Positions 33,641-43,276 of a stretch of 64,000 nucleotides of DNA are shown here, one piece after another; positions within the stretch are counted from its first letter, which is position 1, and the number at the start of each line of letters is the position of its first letter. Both the position numbers and the translations under genes were made by a program. Below the pieces are notes generated by a model, which worked only from the letters and a program-made list of their open reading frames with translations, was not told the origin of the DNA and made no database searches. This DNA comes from Haliclona indistincta. Lineage: Eukaryota; Porifera; Demospongiae; Haplosclerida; Chalinidae. The stretch spans positions 11,374,885 through 11,438,884 of the forward strand of contig OZ024783.1 in the NCBI GenBank assembly GCA_964017065.1. The letters run 5' to 3'.

Positions 33641-35160
33641 AGCTGCTTTAAACCAAAAGTGTACCTAAGCTAAGTAGAGGTGATTGAAAACCTACCTTCT
33701 TTACTAAATCTGGTTATTCTTCACTAACAGCTGCTATATGAACACGAGTTCTTATAGCTGTATGATTGAACTAACAAGAGGTGTGATTTTGGAACCGTAG
33801 AGCAAACCATGCGCCCGTGGCAGGTAAAAAGATGCCGACTCTCGTACGTTGAACGCAGAAGCGACATTTTGGGTGTGTGTGGGCGTACCCGTTCCCAATA
33901 AGGTTATGACTCTGGTTATGACCCATTAACCCTCGGCGCATGCGTGAGGGTTACGGTACTTGGTTTGTCATTAACCCTCAGCGCATGCGCGAGGGTTACG
34001 GTACTTGGTTTGTCGTTCGTTCTGTCCAACGAGTTGCAGAGACCATCGCTCACTTCTGAAACTCGGTAAAGGTATGAACAGGCTTAGCACGACAATGGCT
34101 TGCAATGTGACTCGTGGATTTTGCTAAAGTGCTTTCGTTCTCGAGTTATGTATGGCTGGCTCACCTTGACAGCCATCTTGGACCTCTCTGACGACAAATG
34201 TGCCCATAGTTGACTACCTATATGTACTTGTAGATTCCATCTAAACTTCAGGACAGCTCTAGGGGTGCGTAGACAACTCAAGAAAATTAAAGCCTGTCAA
34301 TAGGGTTGGGCGACATATCGATATTTCGATATTATCGCGATACACACAGGCATGATATATCGATCGTAGACTAAATGAACTATGCGATATTATCGCCGCA
34401 CGATTAATATCGCCACATGGTACTAGTTTGGTGGAAGAGTAATAGCAGCGTATTTCCATTGCTTTTAAGTTTGGCAAGAAAATACCTGTGTGTGCCGGGA
34501 ACAAGTGTTCTGTCAGAAAGGATATTCAGCAAAGAAGGCCTCGTTGTGGATCCATTTCGTAGTCGTTTGAAGCCTGACCATGTAAACACTCTCATTTTTT
34601 GTCAAAGAACTTAAATTAATTTTCCCCCCAAATTTTTTTGAGTAATAATTATCGTGATAATATTGAATATCGTGATAATTTGTATTATGATAATCGCCAG
34701 ATGATATTTTTGGTATCGCCCAACCCTACCTATCAAAGCCTACCTACTCAGTGATCACAGTCACGCCCACTTGTCTTGTGGTTAGCACTTTGCTGTCTTC
34801 TGGTTAGCAGTGCAGTTTCAATAGCAAGCAGGTTGGCTTTAGCTGCAAAGCTCCTTCTGCAAACCATAACTTAGGGGGCAATGTGCAACACGCCAAGGGT
34901 TTTGTGAAATCTGTTCATTCTTAATCAAATGATACCCAAGCTTCAAGTGTCTATACTGTATTCAAGGAGGGCTTAAGGATTTATGGTACTTGAATCATTG
35001 CCCCAAGATCAATGAGGCATCAGCTAGTGTGACAACATACCAGAACTACACTATATTAACACATTACATTATAGTGACTCACTTTCATAAGTGCTGCAGA
35101 CATCTCTGATTGATTTAGCCAGTGCTCCTGGGAGATCAGCCTTCTCAATGGACTCAGCTA
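33406..35160. repeat. segmental duplication X2
   Basis: Partner of 27903-30757. It carries a 44-bp tandem duplication of the AACCCTCGGCG end (33927-34015) not present in X1, and ends inside the DEATH exon. Confidence 0.85.
34301..34728 (+). mobile_element. non-autonomous hAT element with dimerisation-domain ORF (copy 2)
   Basis: 428 bp with the same ends and target duplication as 28748-29192. The open frame 34417-34614 is identical in translation. It was copied as part of the segmental duplication, not by separate insertion, because the flanks match. Confidence 0.88.
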
Positions 35161-36032
35161 GTGACCTCCATGTGCGGGAAGCAGCATGATCATTAGGATC
35201 GTCATCAGCCAATTCTAACCACTTGTGGAACATCTTGTCAACAAATTGATCACTTTCTGGAAAACTATTTTTAATCTGTTTAATAGTAGCGGCATGATCT
35301 TCACTAAACAAGATCTCGGAAAGGTCTTGATAATTTTCACACGCAGCAATCTCTTTTTTCACTCGAACGTGTGGCTTAGTTTCATCTTGTTTACACAGAC
35401 TTATCAACTGACATATAGTTGGTCTATCATCTGTGGAATACAACAGTCGTGAATTTCACTAACTGTGACAAGGGTAGTATTGATCATCATCAGTAATTTT
35501 ATGCCAAATCGGCTTCAAATGATCGAAATCGTGCAGTTCTACAATAACAACACCAAGTTCGATGCACCAAAACATATATAATGTACAAACATTATAATGC
35601 ACCAAAGTTCGGATTATGGTGCCAAACAGGACTTTGTGATTTCATTGCGTGATTTTGAAACTGAAAACATAAACCCATTGGTTACGAATTTACTAGTAAG
35701 TCGGATAGTAAAGTGATTTATTTTGTCACACAACAAAACAAGTTTTAATTTATGTTAGTACTGTGGTTTTATGGTGTTTGGTGCATGGAATTTAACTTAT
35801 TAGTATTTCTAGACGGAATCAATCAATTACTGAATTCCTATAGCTTCATATTTTGTTTGCTGTACACACACTACAAGCTTTGTACAACACCTTAGACAGC
35901 CAATAGACTACAAGTGATTGAAGACGACTCACTCAGTGTAGGCCCTGGGTTAAGCTCCACATCACCGGCTAGTATCAGCATCAGGTAGACTAGTGTACCC
36001 TGCAGTCTCTCAGAGCTGTTGATCACCGCCAT
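35083..36032 (-). CDS. 2A leader plus DEATH-like exons (third copy, orphan)
   Basis: Exon 1 (35933-36032) begins with ATG at 36032 and encodes a 30-residue hydrophobic leader ending LILAGDVELNPG, with P at the start of the downstream product, then donor GTGAGT. Exon 2 (35083-35430) starts after TTCCACAG and encodes about 116 residues with a DEATH-like pattern (KMFHKWLELADDD, SRTWRSLAESIEKADLPGALAKSI). Both junctions are in phase; intron 1 is 502 bp. Exon 2 ends in a GTGAGT donor in phase 1, the phase accepted by NACHT exons, but no NACHT exon follows: the next sequence is the duplicated repeat block. Either the gene is truncated or distant exons are used. Sequence is diverged from copy 1, so it is an older paralogue. 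Confidence 0.72.
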
Positions 36033-36283
36033 AGTATCAGGCTTGTGATCTAGATGTCGGCTGCGGATTGCTAGAACGAGAACAGCGATAAGAAGTGCGC
36101 TCGCGGTGCTCGTCAGTGAGTGAGAGATTGGTCAGCCAGACAATGACAAACAGCTAACTAGCACTAGCAACGGCGCAGGACACAGCTGTCACACCGAGTG
36201 GATAATAAGGGGTTGTCATCCGCCTCCTCGCACAGGCCGGAAATAGCCAGTAGAGTAAATTATCTATATTCGGTCACACCGTT

Positions 36284-37312
36284 CGGTCAACATGTATATT
36301 CGTACGCTATTGCCAGCAAAACCAACGCAGCTAAGACGGTGTCTGCCACAGCAAACTATAGCCACTTGCATGTGTAGAAGACACAGCAAACCGCTAGCTC
36401 CAGCATCCTTCCTGAAGGCGACAACAAACAATAATAGACACGTGTACGAATTTCACTAAGATCGGTAGAATCTCTGTATTTTCGTTTCACCACTCGCTAC
36501 GTCCAACCATAGATAGTCCAACGAAGTAGAGGAGCTGGCTAATTTAGTGCTGCTAGCATACACCCATCCTTGTGCTAAACGATGACGAGCAGAAGTAGCC
36601 GAACACTCTCCTTGAACACAAGAAAAACGCAACAACATCACCCCCGCTGACCCCTCAAAGATCGTCATCAACAATACAGTAAAGTATTGTGCTTATGGAG
36701 AGCCATAATAAAAATTAGAATAATACATCTCCATAAGCACAATAATTTACTGTATTGTTGATGACGATCTTTGAGGGGTCAGCGGGGGTGATGTTGTTGC
36801 GTTTTTCTTGTGTTCAAGGAGTGTTCGGCTACTCAGTTCTGCAGGTCATCGTTTAGCACAAGGATGGGTGTATGCTAGCAGCACTAAATTAGCCAGCTCC
36901 TCTACTTCGTTGGACGTAGCGAGTGGTGAAACGAAAATACAGAGATTCTACCGATGTTAGGGAAATTCGTACACGTGTCTATTATTGTTTGTTGTCGCCT
37001 TCAGGAAGGACGCTGGAGCCTAGCGGTTTGCTCAGTGTGTCTTCTACACATGCAAGTAACTATAGTTTGCTGTGGCAGACACCGTCTTAGCTGCGTTGGT
37101 TTTGCTGGCAATAGCGTACAGGAAATTGCAACGTTCTTGCACCAGCCACACGATGCTTAGTCAGCAATGATCACGTGTATACGACAGTTAGCCGTACAGA
37201 AAAATCACATGATCGCTGATTATTGCTGACCAAGCATTTCTCGCTTGGCGTCAATCGCGTGTGGCTGGTGCAAGAACGTTGCAATTTCCTGTACGAATAT
37301 ACATGTTGACCG
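36284..37312. repeat. large palindrome with 28-bp spacer
   Basis: The left arm 36284-36700 and right arm 36729-37312 are inverted copies with few mismatches and small indels. The right arm is longer because a 171-bp element is inserted at 37120. No protein is recognisable. It could be a foldback transposon or an inverted duplication. Confidence 0.88.
37120..37290. mobile_element. 171-bp MITE nested in palindrome, target site GTAC
   Basis: Inverted ends AGGAAATTGCAACGTTCTTG continue for over 30 bp. It is flanked by GTAC at 37116-37119 and 37291-37294, and the other palindrome arm shows the empty site with a single GTAC near 36303. Confidence 0.92.
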
Positions 37313-38452
37313 ATTATAGATTCTTTACGAATCGCACTATGTACAGTGAACACCTAGTTAATTTTAACCCTTTTCTCGCGGTTTGACTGTTTGAGATTTC
37401 GCGCCCAAACAACCGCGAGTCCCAGCTTTCTATCTGTACCGTCTTCCAAGATAGTAGATACGAACATAGAGATACTGAGTAGCGCAGTGATTCTTAGTCC
37501 GTCAGCAAGTCGCGATTAATTCTGTAATCAACAGGCAAAAGAACCTAGTGTGTTGAAGAAATTTGAGTGTACACACGATGGCTGCACGTCTGCTTACTTG
37601 CGTAGGACAAAGCTGAATGATCATTTGGAGCAAGTACATGGTTTGCATAATGCATCTGCAGTTGCTGTGTTTGTGGAATGGTGGATAGTTACGTTTGTGG
37701 ATATAGTGGCATTCCACTGAGGCATCTGCACCTTTGGTGCTTTCATTATAATTTTTTGTACGTTTACCACTTTAATTTATCAAACGAAAAGCTTGTGTTT
37801 GTAAGCAACTAGTGACCATTGAAATTAGCTGATAGTTCAAACACATGACAGCTGTGATTTGATTGGTCAATGTTTATTTGGTTGCAAGAACTCTGCAAAA
37901 CCCTGTATTGCCCAAGAACAACAATGATATTAATTTTGATTTTATTTTAGCGTACCCTGCCAACTATAGAAGTTTTGGATGTACAACTATGACGCACATT
38001 TTTCGTGTTAGCAACCGTTGGTAGCCTCTGTATACTAGCCCTCGTACCGCGCAAGACCGGTTAGTGGTGCAGCTTACAAACGAGATAAGAACATGTTGTT
38101 TATACTAAAAGTAGCTAAACCTCTATTAACAAAATAGCACCATAGGACCTGATGCCTCGGCGGTGGAAATTTCTTTGGACCCGTGCTGCTATCCTGTTAC
38201 AGTGTAGTATAAATTTAATGTTCAAGCTACTAGGTAGTTAGCTGTGAGTGTTTTTGTCTTCAGAGAAGTCTAAATTGTCAGCAACAGCCATTGAGGTAAG
38301 CATATCATGCCATAACTCACTGACAGAGCTTTAGAACTGAGATTCTTTTATAGCAAATGTCAATTTCTTCCTTATGTTAGTATCAGTGCTTGGTTTTCAG
38401 CGAGTTATACACTATACCGTGCACAGTTGGAACTAGGCACCAAAGGTGCTGA
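37313..38452. repeat. transposon debris, R3-like ends
   Basis: Contains GCGGTTTGACTG at 37379-37390, an end like that of the element at 29470-30609, and CCACTGAGGCA at 37716 and TGCCTCGGCGGTGG at 38153, ends like R3 elements. No gene is seen. Confidence 0.45.
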
Positions 38453-39480
38453 TGCCTCGGTGGAATTCCATTGTACATACACAGCACTGGACTAGCTAGA
38501 GTAAACTCCACCTATTATACAAGCTATAGCACAATTCCTGTACAGTAACTATCCACCATTCCACAAACACAGCAATTGCAGATGCATCTATACAGGATTT
38601 CTGTACAGCAATCACAATGCAGTGCTTTAGTTATGCTCAGTGCTAACCACAATTCAACTGGGCGTGTCTACAGTGTTTAGCACAGCACACGCATACCACG
38701 AGCTAGATAGCTTCCATAGCTTGCTTACATGATTTCTCTGGACCTGCGCTGCTATCCTGTAGCAAAATTCTAACCTATCAGCTTCTAGGTAGTCAACTGT
38801 GGATAGCTTTGCGTTTGAAGAACTCCAGATCGCCAGCAACAGCCGTGATCAATCGCGTGTGAGTAAATAGCGCCATAACTCACGAACTAAGCTTCGTATG
38901 AAGTTTTCACATGATCGAAAGCGAGATAATACCGTGTTCTACTTGCATTGCTAGTTTCAGGGCTTAGCTTTCAGCGCGCGCTACAAAATCGAACCAGGTG
39001 ACGCAGTAACTCACGAACAGAGCCTTATAACCAAAATCCTTACAATTCAAATATCGATTTTAGCTTGTGTTGCACGTTTCAGCGCTTAGTTTTAAGCGAG
39101 CGACGAGAAATCCTGCCGACAGACAGATACATACACAGATACATACATGCAGCGGTTTTCCAAGATCTTGCAACAATCAACCGTCAACGGCCGACCGTGA
39201 ACGAGGGCTACGCATGCGCAATGTGATCTCAAGAGGAGCGGATGCAGCTCTCAGATCTTTTATGACAGCTAGGCAGCTCAAATCGCGGTGGAAGGTAGTA
39301 GTAGACGTCTACTTCTAACTTTTCTGCGGGTGTACACAGTTGTTATCTTCCCACAAGCAGAGTTACGAACACGCATGCGCGCGACCCTTGACGGTACAGA
39401 ATTGCAAGATCTCGGAAAACCGCTGTACACAGATACACAAACCGACTACCGTATGCCCCGTGGCTCCGCCCACCGAGGCA
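38453..39480. mobile_element. non-autonomous transposon R3 (1028 bp)
   Basis: Inverted ends TGCCTCGGTGG / CCACCGAGGCA. A nested hairpin pair is bounded by GCAGCGGTTTTCCAAGATCT near 39149 and its complement near 39405-39424. Related in reverse orientation to 19945-20486. No transposase is encoded. Confidence 0.65.
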
Positions 39481-40552
39481 TAATGACAAAGTACTGCATG
39501 CCTCGTGACTCTGCCCATTGAAGCATGCATAATTGATGCCTGTACATGTATGTGTTGTATGCACATGCATGCATGCACCATCAAGCTGTCAGGTCAAGTC
39601 CCTTGTTTTTCACATAGTGTTATGAGTAACTATCATCGTTGACATGAACAATAGCAGTGTTTCATTGTGATTCTGGTTAGTTGGCAGTGCTCACTGCAGA
39701 TGCAAAATTTCTTGGTTCGATAAAGATTTTCTTTCTACTTCAATCAAACAAAGCTCATACTAGTTTCCTTAAAAACGGCTTCAGGACAAGCAATTCCAGA
39801 CCCTTGACATTAAAAATCTAATAATGCGTTTGAAAAAAAATTAATGTTTGTCAGTATGTGTGTTCATACACTGTGAAGGTTCTCTCAGCTCCCTCATTAT
39901 AATGTTTCATGATTGTTGTTCTTATGGTTATACTGTCGGTGCAAGTCTACTGAAACTTGTTCTACTCTGCTCTTGACTCCACTAAGACTATCACTATGAT
40001 GGTGACTAATAACAACTGTAGCATGTATGGTTCACGTTGCTTATTCAGAAAGTTTTGTTTAATTATTCATTGTGAATGCATGTTTTGGGACATTGTAATT
40101 TTGGACATGGGTTGTATGTGAGTGTGTATGCCTCATGTATCGGGATGGTACCAATCTGCCATCGTTGCTGTGTCTGGAAATTCCAAACGTCAGGAAACTT
40201 TCCTACTGCAGAAAAGCTACAGTATAGCCTGAATATCAATGCCAGGAAATCAACCATCATCTCACATTTCAGCATACTAGAATTAGACATTTCTCATACA
40301 GGACTGTAGCAGGAAATTTGAACATTTCGAGTATCTATATCCTGCTGCAGGGTGGTATAGTATAGATCCAAATCAGTATCAAAGGAAATATATACCATGG
40401 TAGCCTACTAGGGCAGCCTAGAGCCATGTGTCAGGTAGTTTAAATGCACATTTCAGGAATCTATACAATAATTAGTATATTTATAGTACACTTTAGGATA
40501 TTTTCCGTATACGTTAACTTCTCGTCAACCTTAGTAATCTTAAACAGTCGAA
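39481..40552. other. intergenic, upstream of RecQ-like gene
   Basis: No gene recognised. AT-rich with scattered short open frames that overlap on both strands, as expected for non-coding sequence. Confidence 0.4.
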
Positions 40553-42242
40553 ATGGATAGTCAGGAGCAGTGGCGGATCTAGGATTAGCAAATAGGGGGG
40601 GGCAGCGAAAATTTTTGCTAATTAATATTCATTTATTCATTAAAATCGATCGATTTTATTGTTATTCATTGATGATGTACGCGCGCTAAGCATGATCGTC
40701 GATCGCTTGCACTTTTCAAGCGCTTGGATCGAGATGCTCTGGCGTTATGCCTGTCTAGTATAGTATAGCGAGCCAGATGTGACGCGTGAGATGTAAATAA
40801 TAAAATGGCGGACAAGATTTTAGGGGGGCCTTGCCCCCCCTGGCCCCCCCTAGATCCGCCACTGGTCAGGAGAAGTTTACCAGAGCGATTTCGTATGGCC
40901 TTGAACGTGTTGGTAAAGCTGATATTCGAATGAAGGATCATCAGAGTAAGGCTGTTCGGTATGTGTATGACAAGCATGACGTTTTCATTTGGCTCCCTAC
41001 TGGCTATGGCAAATCATTGTGCTACGAGATTCTACCCTACGTTTTTGACAGTAAACTAGGTACAGACAGCAGTGTAGTCCTCGTGATATCTCCGTTAGTG
41101 TCCTTGATGATTGATCAAGTCCAAAGTTTGAAAGCAAGAGGTGTGCCAGCTGCAATTTTAAGCGGAAACACATCAGGTGCTTACCAAGGATGCAGCAATC
41201 TGCTTGCAAAGGACAGCGAGTTGAGTGACGGAAGGTACAAGTTGCTGTTTGGTGCTCCAGAGGCTATTCTTGGCGGTGCAAGGTGGCGGGAGATGTTGCA
41301 AGAAGAACCATACTCTACACATGTGGTCGCTGTTGCAGTAGATGAGGCCCACTGTGTATCAAAATGGTATAGAGATTATCATATTGTACTTAAAGTTATT
41401 GTTATTATTCTTTTAGGAGCAGTACATTCAGACCAATCTATGGGAGAATACACGAACTGCGTGCATTTGTTCCATCAGGTACACCTTTTCTTGCGTTGAC
41501 AGCTACAGCTACTGCTTCGGTGAAGCTGGAGATTGTAGAAAAACTAGACATGACTGGTTGTGCAAGTGTATCTGTTTCTCCAAATCGTCCTAACATTTTC
41601 TATGAGGTGAAAGTCCGTACTGAACTTTCTAATCTCGATTACATTGTTCAATCTCTCAAAGTGAGCAATATTCAAGCTGAGCGCATCATCATCTATTGTC
41701 GCTCCTTAAATATGTGCGCTAATCTGTATGAGTATTTTCTTGATGCTTTGCAAGATAAATCATACTATTCACCAACTTCAGAGCATGTAGCTAGTAATCG
41801 TTTGTATGGCATGTTTCATGCACATACTCCTCAAGACAACAAAACTGCCATTCTTGCTAGTTTGAGTGACTCGAATGGTGTAGTTCGTGTTATATTTGCT
41901 ACTGTCGCACTTGGAATGGGAGTAAATATGGCTGGTGTGAATCACATCATCCACTATGGAGCACCTCACAGTATGGAAGACTACATGCAGGAGAGTGGTA
42001 GAGCTGGTCGGTCAGGAGAGCAAGCTTTGTCTGTAGTGTACTGGAAGCCAGCTGATGCTCCTCTCAAAAAGGAATTAAAGACAAACAGAGACAAAGAAAT
42101 TGCTGCGGTAAGGCATTATCTAGAAAACACAAGCACATGTCGACGTGTTCAGCTACTCAGTTACTTTGATCATACCTTTGCTGCCGAACCTATGCACGTA
42201 GATAAAACTCTCTGTTGTGATGTTTGTAAAAGTGACAAATAA
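40553..42242 (+). CDS. RecQ-like DNA helicase, 5' end disrupted
   Basis: ATP-dependent 3'-5' DNA helicase of the RecQ type. Exon 1 runs to 41366; a 50-bp intron (41367-41416) is followed by exon 2 to 42242. The joint gives DEAHCVSKW then SSTFRPIYG. Motifs: I GYGKS; II DEAH; III LTATAT; V/VI GMGVNMAGVNHIIHYG and QESGRAGR; a terminal CCDVC suggests the start of the zinc-binding region. No winged-helix or HRDC domain, so it is a short member. The original start is ATG at 40553, but a hAT MITE at 40568-40864 splits codons 5 and 6 and introduces a TAG in frame. Sequence after the MITE resumes in frame; the next in-frame ATG is near 40931, before motif I. It may be inactive or start internally. Confidence 0.85.
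40568..40864. mobile_element. hAT-type MITE in the RecQ-like gene
   Basis: 297 bp with ends CAGTGGCGGATCTAGG / CCTAGATCCGCCACTG and a perfect 8-bp target duplication GTCAGGAG (40560-40567, 40865-40872). Both the ends and the 8-bp duplication are typical of hAT elements. Confidence 0.96.
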
Positions 42243-42306
42243 TATACAATTATTATTATTTAGACTTGTAGCTAGTATACTTTTGTCAACAAAGTGACGT
42301 CACTAA

Positions 42307-42675
42307 CTAGTCTGTCATCCATATCAAGTTCTTGATCATCCGTATCAATTTCTTGATCATCCAAATTGACTTCATCTTGCTGTACAGCTCCTTTTCGTTT
42401 GAAAGCTTGTGAGTGCTTTTTGTTAATCCAGGTAATCCAGGTGACTGGCGCATCTCCAGTAAACACTCAAGAGAGTCTTCGATTGTGCGCACCTTGGTAC
42501 TACAGCTGCTACATATCTGAGCTGGTAACCCATCGCCTCGTGTCACCGGAACTTCGAGAAGCTCAATGATTCGGTCAGTCCAACGATCACGGATGCCCGC
42601 AGTAGTAAACAGTCGCTTACAAGTGTATGCACTGCTGGGATTGCGGCACAGTCGACAGTTCAGCATAGTAGCCAT
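42307..42675 (-). CDS. ZAD-like zinc-binding protein
   Basis: 122 residues from ATG at 42675. The N-terminal 75 residues have two CxxC pairs separated as in zinc-finger-associated (ZAD) domains: CRLC near residue 8 and CSSC near residue 56, with the intervening VPVTRGDGLPAQIC. ZADs mediate dimerisation in transcription factors. No C2H2 fingers follow. After about residue 80 the other reading frame (to 42272) looks more protein-like, with an acidic 24-bp repeat encoding DDQEIDTDDQELD, so the C-terminus may be shifted by an unseen splice or indel. Confidence 0.55.
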   Translation of the reverse strand: MATMLNCRLCRNPSSAYTCKRLFTTAGIRDRWTDRIIELLEVPVTRGDGLPAQICSSCSTKVRTIEDSLECLLEMRQSPGLPGLTKSTHKLSNEKELYSKMKSIWMIKKLIRMIKNLIWMTD

Positions 42676-42841
42676 CGAAAAACGTGTCTTTAGTATACTC
42701 TCGAGCACTTCAGTATTTGAGACACGCCCTATACGGATATTTTTCCGATATACGTTTCAGGATTCTCGCTGAGTTGCGTAGATAATTAGCGCATGCGCGT
42801 GCAACTTGTACCAGGCTCTAGAAGAGAGCCTGGGGACGAGG

Positions 42842-43210
42842 CTAGCTGTTACAGTGATTGGACAACATTTTGTGCGTATTGCAGCCAGAGTTTGTGCGCC
42901 ACAGCCGAAATTTATTTACATTATTAACCGAATGATGCTCTAGAATGATAGCAATGCTGATTTGATCACGTTGGTGCTTTCTTGGGTGAATAATTTTGCC
43001 AACCAATTCTTTATCTTCAGCTCTCTGTACTGCAAAAACTAAAAGAGGTACGGGTGGGGTACGGTAGCTTAAACGAAAGGTCTTGGGCAGTAGAATCCAT
43101 TTAGCAACATACTTACCTGTCAAATTGTCCTCTAAAGGCGTAGCAGACCAGGAAAGACGCAATGTATTCTGGTTTACTAAATCATTGACTACGTGACGCA
43201 ACGTCAGCAT
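42842..43210 (-). CDS. uncharacterised small protein, possibly spliced
   Basis: Not recognised. Open for 122 codons from ATG at 43210. A consensus donor GTAAGTATG lies inside (near 43110) and an acceptor TTTTTGCAG follows near 43030. Splicing between them keeps the frame, giving ...LEDNLT joined to VQRAEDKELVG. It sits head-to-head with IMPase, 66 bp apart, which supports a real promoter here. Confidence 0.35.
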   Translation of the reverse strand: MLTLRHVVNDLVNQNTLRLSWSATPLEDNLTGKYVAKWILLPKTFRLSYRTPPVPLLVFAVQRAEDKELVGKIIHPRKHQRDQISIAIILEHHSVNNVNKFRLWRTNSGCNTHKMLSNHCNS

Positions 43211-43276
43211 TACGTCAGAATAAATTAGCTTGTCGTACCCCCTGGTTTTGTACAATCAAGGACCTTAGCGGCTAGA

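Noticed and set aside
36456..36674. Minus-strand frame in the left palindrome arm
   Set aside because: The inverted arm does not preserve it, and it shows no domain or codon pattern.
40666..40977. Minus-strand ORF over the RecQ start
   Set aside because: Most of it is the MITE; the glycine/proline-rich part is the GGGGGG end of the element.
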